From NCBI GenBank assembly GCA_024400425.1, contig JAKSMV010000025.1:1-44078 (forward strand): a stretch of 44,078 nt of DNA, written 5' to 3'. Below are positions 43,092 to 44,078 of the stretch, in pieces. Every line of letters begins with the position of its first letter. Position 1 is the first letter of the stretch. The notes under the pieces were generated by a model. It saw only the letters and a list, made by a program, of their open reading frames with translations, was not told where the DNA came from and searched no databases. The position numbers and the translations under genes are program-made. The DNA comes from Bacteroidales bacterium (GTDB lineage Bacteria; Bacteroidota; Bacteroidia; Bacteroidales; F082).

Positions 43092-44078
43092 ATGAACGAC
43101 AAATTCGACAACCAAAAAGAAACATTAACTGCTTTAAGCCACGAAATCAGCTTATTACAGCAACAAGTAAAATACCTTTTGAGGAACGAGAAAGCCGCCG
43201 AACTGCTCGATTTGGACGTGTTGATGAACCGCACGCACACCATTTACGACATGATTTGCACCATCAGCGTGAACGAAAACGACGAAGAACAAGATTTCGA
43301 CATCGACCCAGAAGCCCTTACCGCCCTATTCGGTGGGATGGATGAGGAAGTGGAAAGTGGAGAAACGGAAAGTGAGGAAGTGGAAAGTGGAGAAACGGAA
43401 AGTGAGGAGATTGCACCCGCTTCGCGTCTTTGCGAGGAGGAACGACGAAGCAATCCAGAAGAAGAAACAGAAGAAAACACCGATGAAAAGTTTGAAGAAG
43501 AGAATATTGAAGAAGAGGTTCCAGAAACAGATGAGATTCAAGAACCAGAGGAAGAACCCACCATCGATGACATTCCTGAAATAGAGGAAGAAGGGCACTT
43601 CGACTCCGCTCAGCAACCCGAAGAGGAGGAAGAGGTTCAGCAGTCCGAGGAGGAGAAAGAACCTATCGCTGAAGAAGTGAAACAGCAAGAAGGTGATGAA
43701 TTCGGGTTGTTTTTCAGATTTGAAGACATTCCTTTGAGAGAGGGGAAAGTGGAAAGTGAGGAAGTGGAAAGTGAGGAAGTGGAAAGTGAGGAAGTGGAAA
43801 GTGAGGAAGTGGAAAGTGGGGAAGTGGAAAGTGGAAAGTTTTTAAGTGAAGAGGTGGAAAGTGAAGAAGGGCGCTTCGACTCCGCTCAGCAGCCTGAGGA
43901 AGAGGAAATAATTGAAGAAGAGCAACACCCTGAATATGAAAAGACTCCTGATATGGTTTGGGACTTTGGGCCAAGTGAAAGAGTGGAGAGTGGTGAAGTG
44001 GAGAGTGGAGAGTTAGAAAGTGGTGAAGTGGAAAGTGGAGAGTTAGAAAGTGGTGAAGTGGAAAGTGGTGAAGTGGAA
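43092..44078 (+). CDS. Acidic repeat-rich protein, 3' end beyond window
   Basis: An open frame of 329 codons from the ATG at 43092 with no stop before the window ends. The first 85 residues are an ordinary helical domain: [19 protein letters not shown], then [20 protein letters not shown] and [12 protein letters not shown]. It resembles the start of a conserved Bacteroidales protein whose acidic linker leads to a helical C-terminal domain (recalled, not checked). From residue 85 the sequence is Glu-rich low complexity built on DNA repeats: two 30-base units (43344-43403, [10 protein letters not shown]), a 15-base array encoding VESEE (43749-43823) and a third array from 43974 to the end. Three stretches look like interspersed palindromic elements read in frame. 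Localisation and function are unknown. It diverges from tdk. Confidence 0.82.
   Translation, partial: MNDKFDNQKETLTALSHEISLLQQQVKYLLRNEKAAELLDLDVLMNRTHTIYDMICTISVNENDEEQDFDIDPEALTALFGGMDEEVESGETESEEVESGETESEEIAPASRLCEEERRSNPEEETEENTDEKFEEENIEEEVPETDEIQEPEEEPTIDDIPEIEEEGHFDSAQQPEEEEEVQQSEEEKEPIAEEVKQQEGDEFGLFFRFEDIPLREGKVESEEVESEEVESEEVESEEVESGEVESGKFLSEEVESEEGRFDSAQQPEEEEIIEEEQHPEYEKTPDMVWDFGPSERVESGEVESGELESGEVESGELESGEVESGEVE
43344..43403 (+). repeat. Two perfect 30-base tandem repeats inside the acidic gene
   Basis: Units 43344-43373 and 43374-43403 are identical and encode [10 protein letters not shown] twice. Confidence 0.92.
43424..43456. repeat. REP-like element read in frame in the acidic gene
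   Basis: CGTCTTTGCGAGGAGG followed by AACGACGAAGCAATCCA resembles the TTGCGAGGAGCGAAGCGACGAAGCAATC repeats found in many bacterial genomes (recalled). Here it encodes [11 protein letters not shown] in the open frame, interrupting the glutamate-rich linker. Confidence 0.5.
43593..43620. repeat. Interspersed palindromic repeat, copy 1, in frame
   Basis: GGGCACTTCGACTCCGCTCA followed by GCAACCCG. It encodes [10 protein letters not shown]. The form GGTGCTTCGACTCCGCTCAG is a widespread Bacteroidota repeat (recalled). A second copy lies at 43869-43895. Confidence 0.6.
43749..43823 (+). repeat. Five-copy 15-base tandem repeat in the acidic gene
   Basis: GTGGAAAGTGAGGAA occurs four times without change (43749-43808), and a fifth copy has one substitution (GAG to GGG). 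Each unit encodes VESEE. Confidence 0.93.
43869..43895. repeat. Interspersed palindromic repeat, copy 2, in frame
   Basis: GGGCGCTTCGACTCCGCTCA followed by GCAGCCT. It encodes GRFDSAQQP in the same reading frame as copy 1 and is likewise preceded by EE codons. Confidence 0.6.
43974..44078 (+). repeat. Third tandem array in the acidic gene, running off the window
   Basis: Alternating GAAGTGGAGAGTGGAGAG- and GTTAGAAAGTGGT-type units of about 30 bases encode [10 protein letters not shown] repeats; the array continues past the end. Confidence 0.85.

Noticed and set aside
43714..43974. A minus-strand frame encoding Pro-His-Phe repeats
   Set aside because: It is the reverse reading of the VESEE-encoding tandem array; the plus-strand frame is open throughout with a plausible N-terminal domain.
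43344..44078. A CRISPR array
   Set aside because: The repeats are contiguous, in frame and lack unique spacers of constant length.

Overview
The window comes from a Bacteroidales (phylum Bacteroidota) chromosome, probably a lineage that carries a type IX secretion system (T9SS). Four observations support this. The promoters mostly show the Bacteroidota -7 element TAnnTTTG and the genes lack clear Shine-Dalgarno sequences. The gene content includes GldB, GldH, PorZ, an UpxY-type NusG paralogue, DUF4837 and a three-gene FrdCAB operon of the type found in this phylum. The species cannot be told from the sequence alone.

Layout. 1-107: start of a RhuM-like gene (cut by the window edge) just behind comM. 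1862-3363: pncC-gldB on the minus strand. 3442-6732: a nucleoside phosphorylase, an abundant OmpA-type protein and a small beta-barrel protein on plus. 6811-10198: frdCAB (quinol:fumarate reductase/succinate dehydrogenase) on minus, then two tandem M24 Xaa-Pro peptidases on plus. 13067-15946: a TonB-dependent receptor and ribosomal protein L28 on minus. 16147-18736: slyD-like, gtrA, exosortase-family and ROK genes on plus. 18928-21699: adenosylcobalamin-dependent ribonucleotide reductase. 21771-28399: mainly cell-envelope genes on minus (HsdR-N-like nuclease, DUF4837 lipoprotein, LysM lytic transglycosylase, RodA, PBP2), with one small lipoprotein on plus. 28521-33770: gldH, a Wza-like exporter, a Wzc-like tyrosine kinase, an UpxY antiterminator and a coiled-coil membrane protein on plus. 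33820-36884: porZ-recO on minus. 37048-40334: DUF1963, metG and a small membrane protein. 40430-40501: tRNA-Arg(CCU). 40600-43035: M64 peptidase, cvpA and convergent tdk. 43092 to the end: an open acidic, repeat-rich gene.

Themes. Much of the window serves the cell envelope: T9SS/gliding lipoproteins (GldB, GldH, PorZ), polysaccharide export (Wza/Wzc/UpxY), elongation machinery (RodA/PBP2/MltD-like) and outer-membrane proteins. The points most worth a second look are: (a) the slyD-gtrA-exosortase cluster, in which the SlyD-like protein lacks the insert-in-flap chaperone domain; (b) the terminal acidic gene, whose linker is built from DNA-level tandem repeats and interspersed palindromic elements read in frame; (c) a polysaccharide export module joined to gldH with no glycosyltransferases; and (d) a small membrane protein whose expected HExxH motif is interrupted. 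No CRISPR array, prophage, rRNA operon or insertion sequence was seen.
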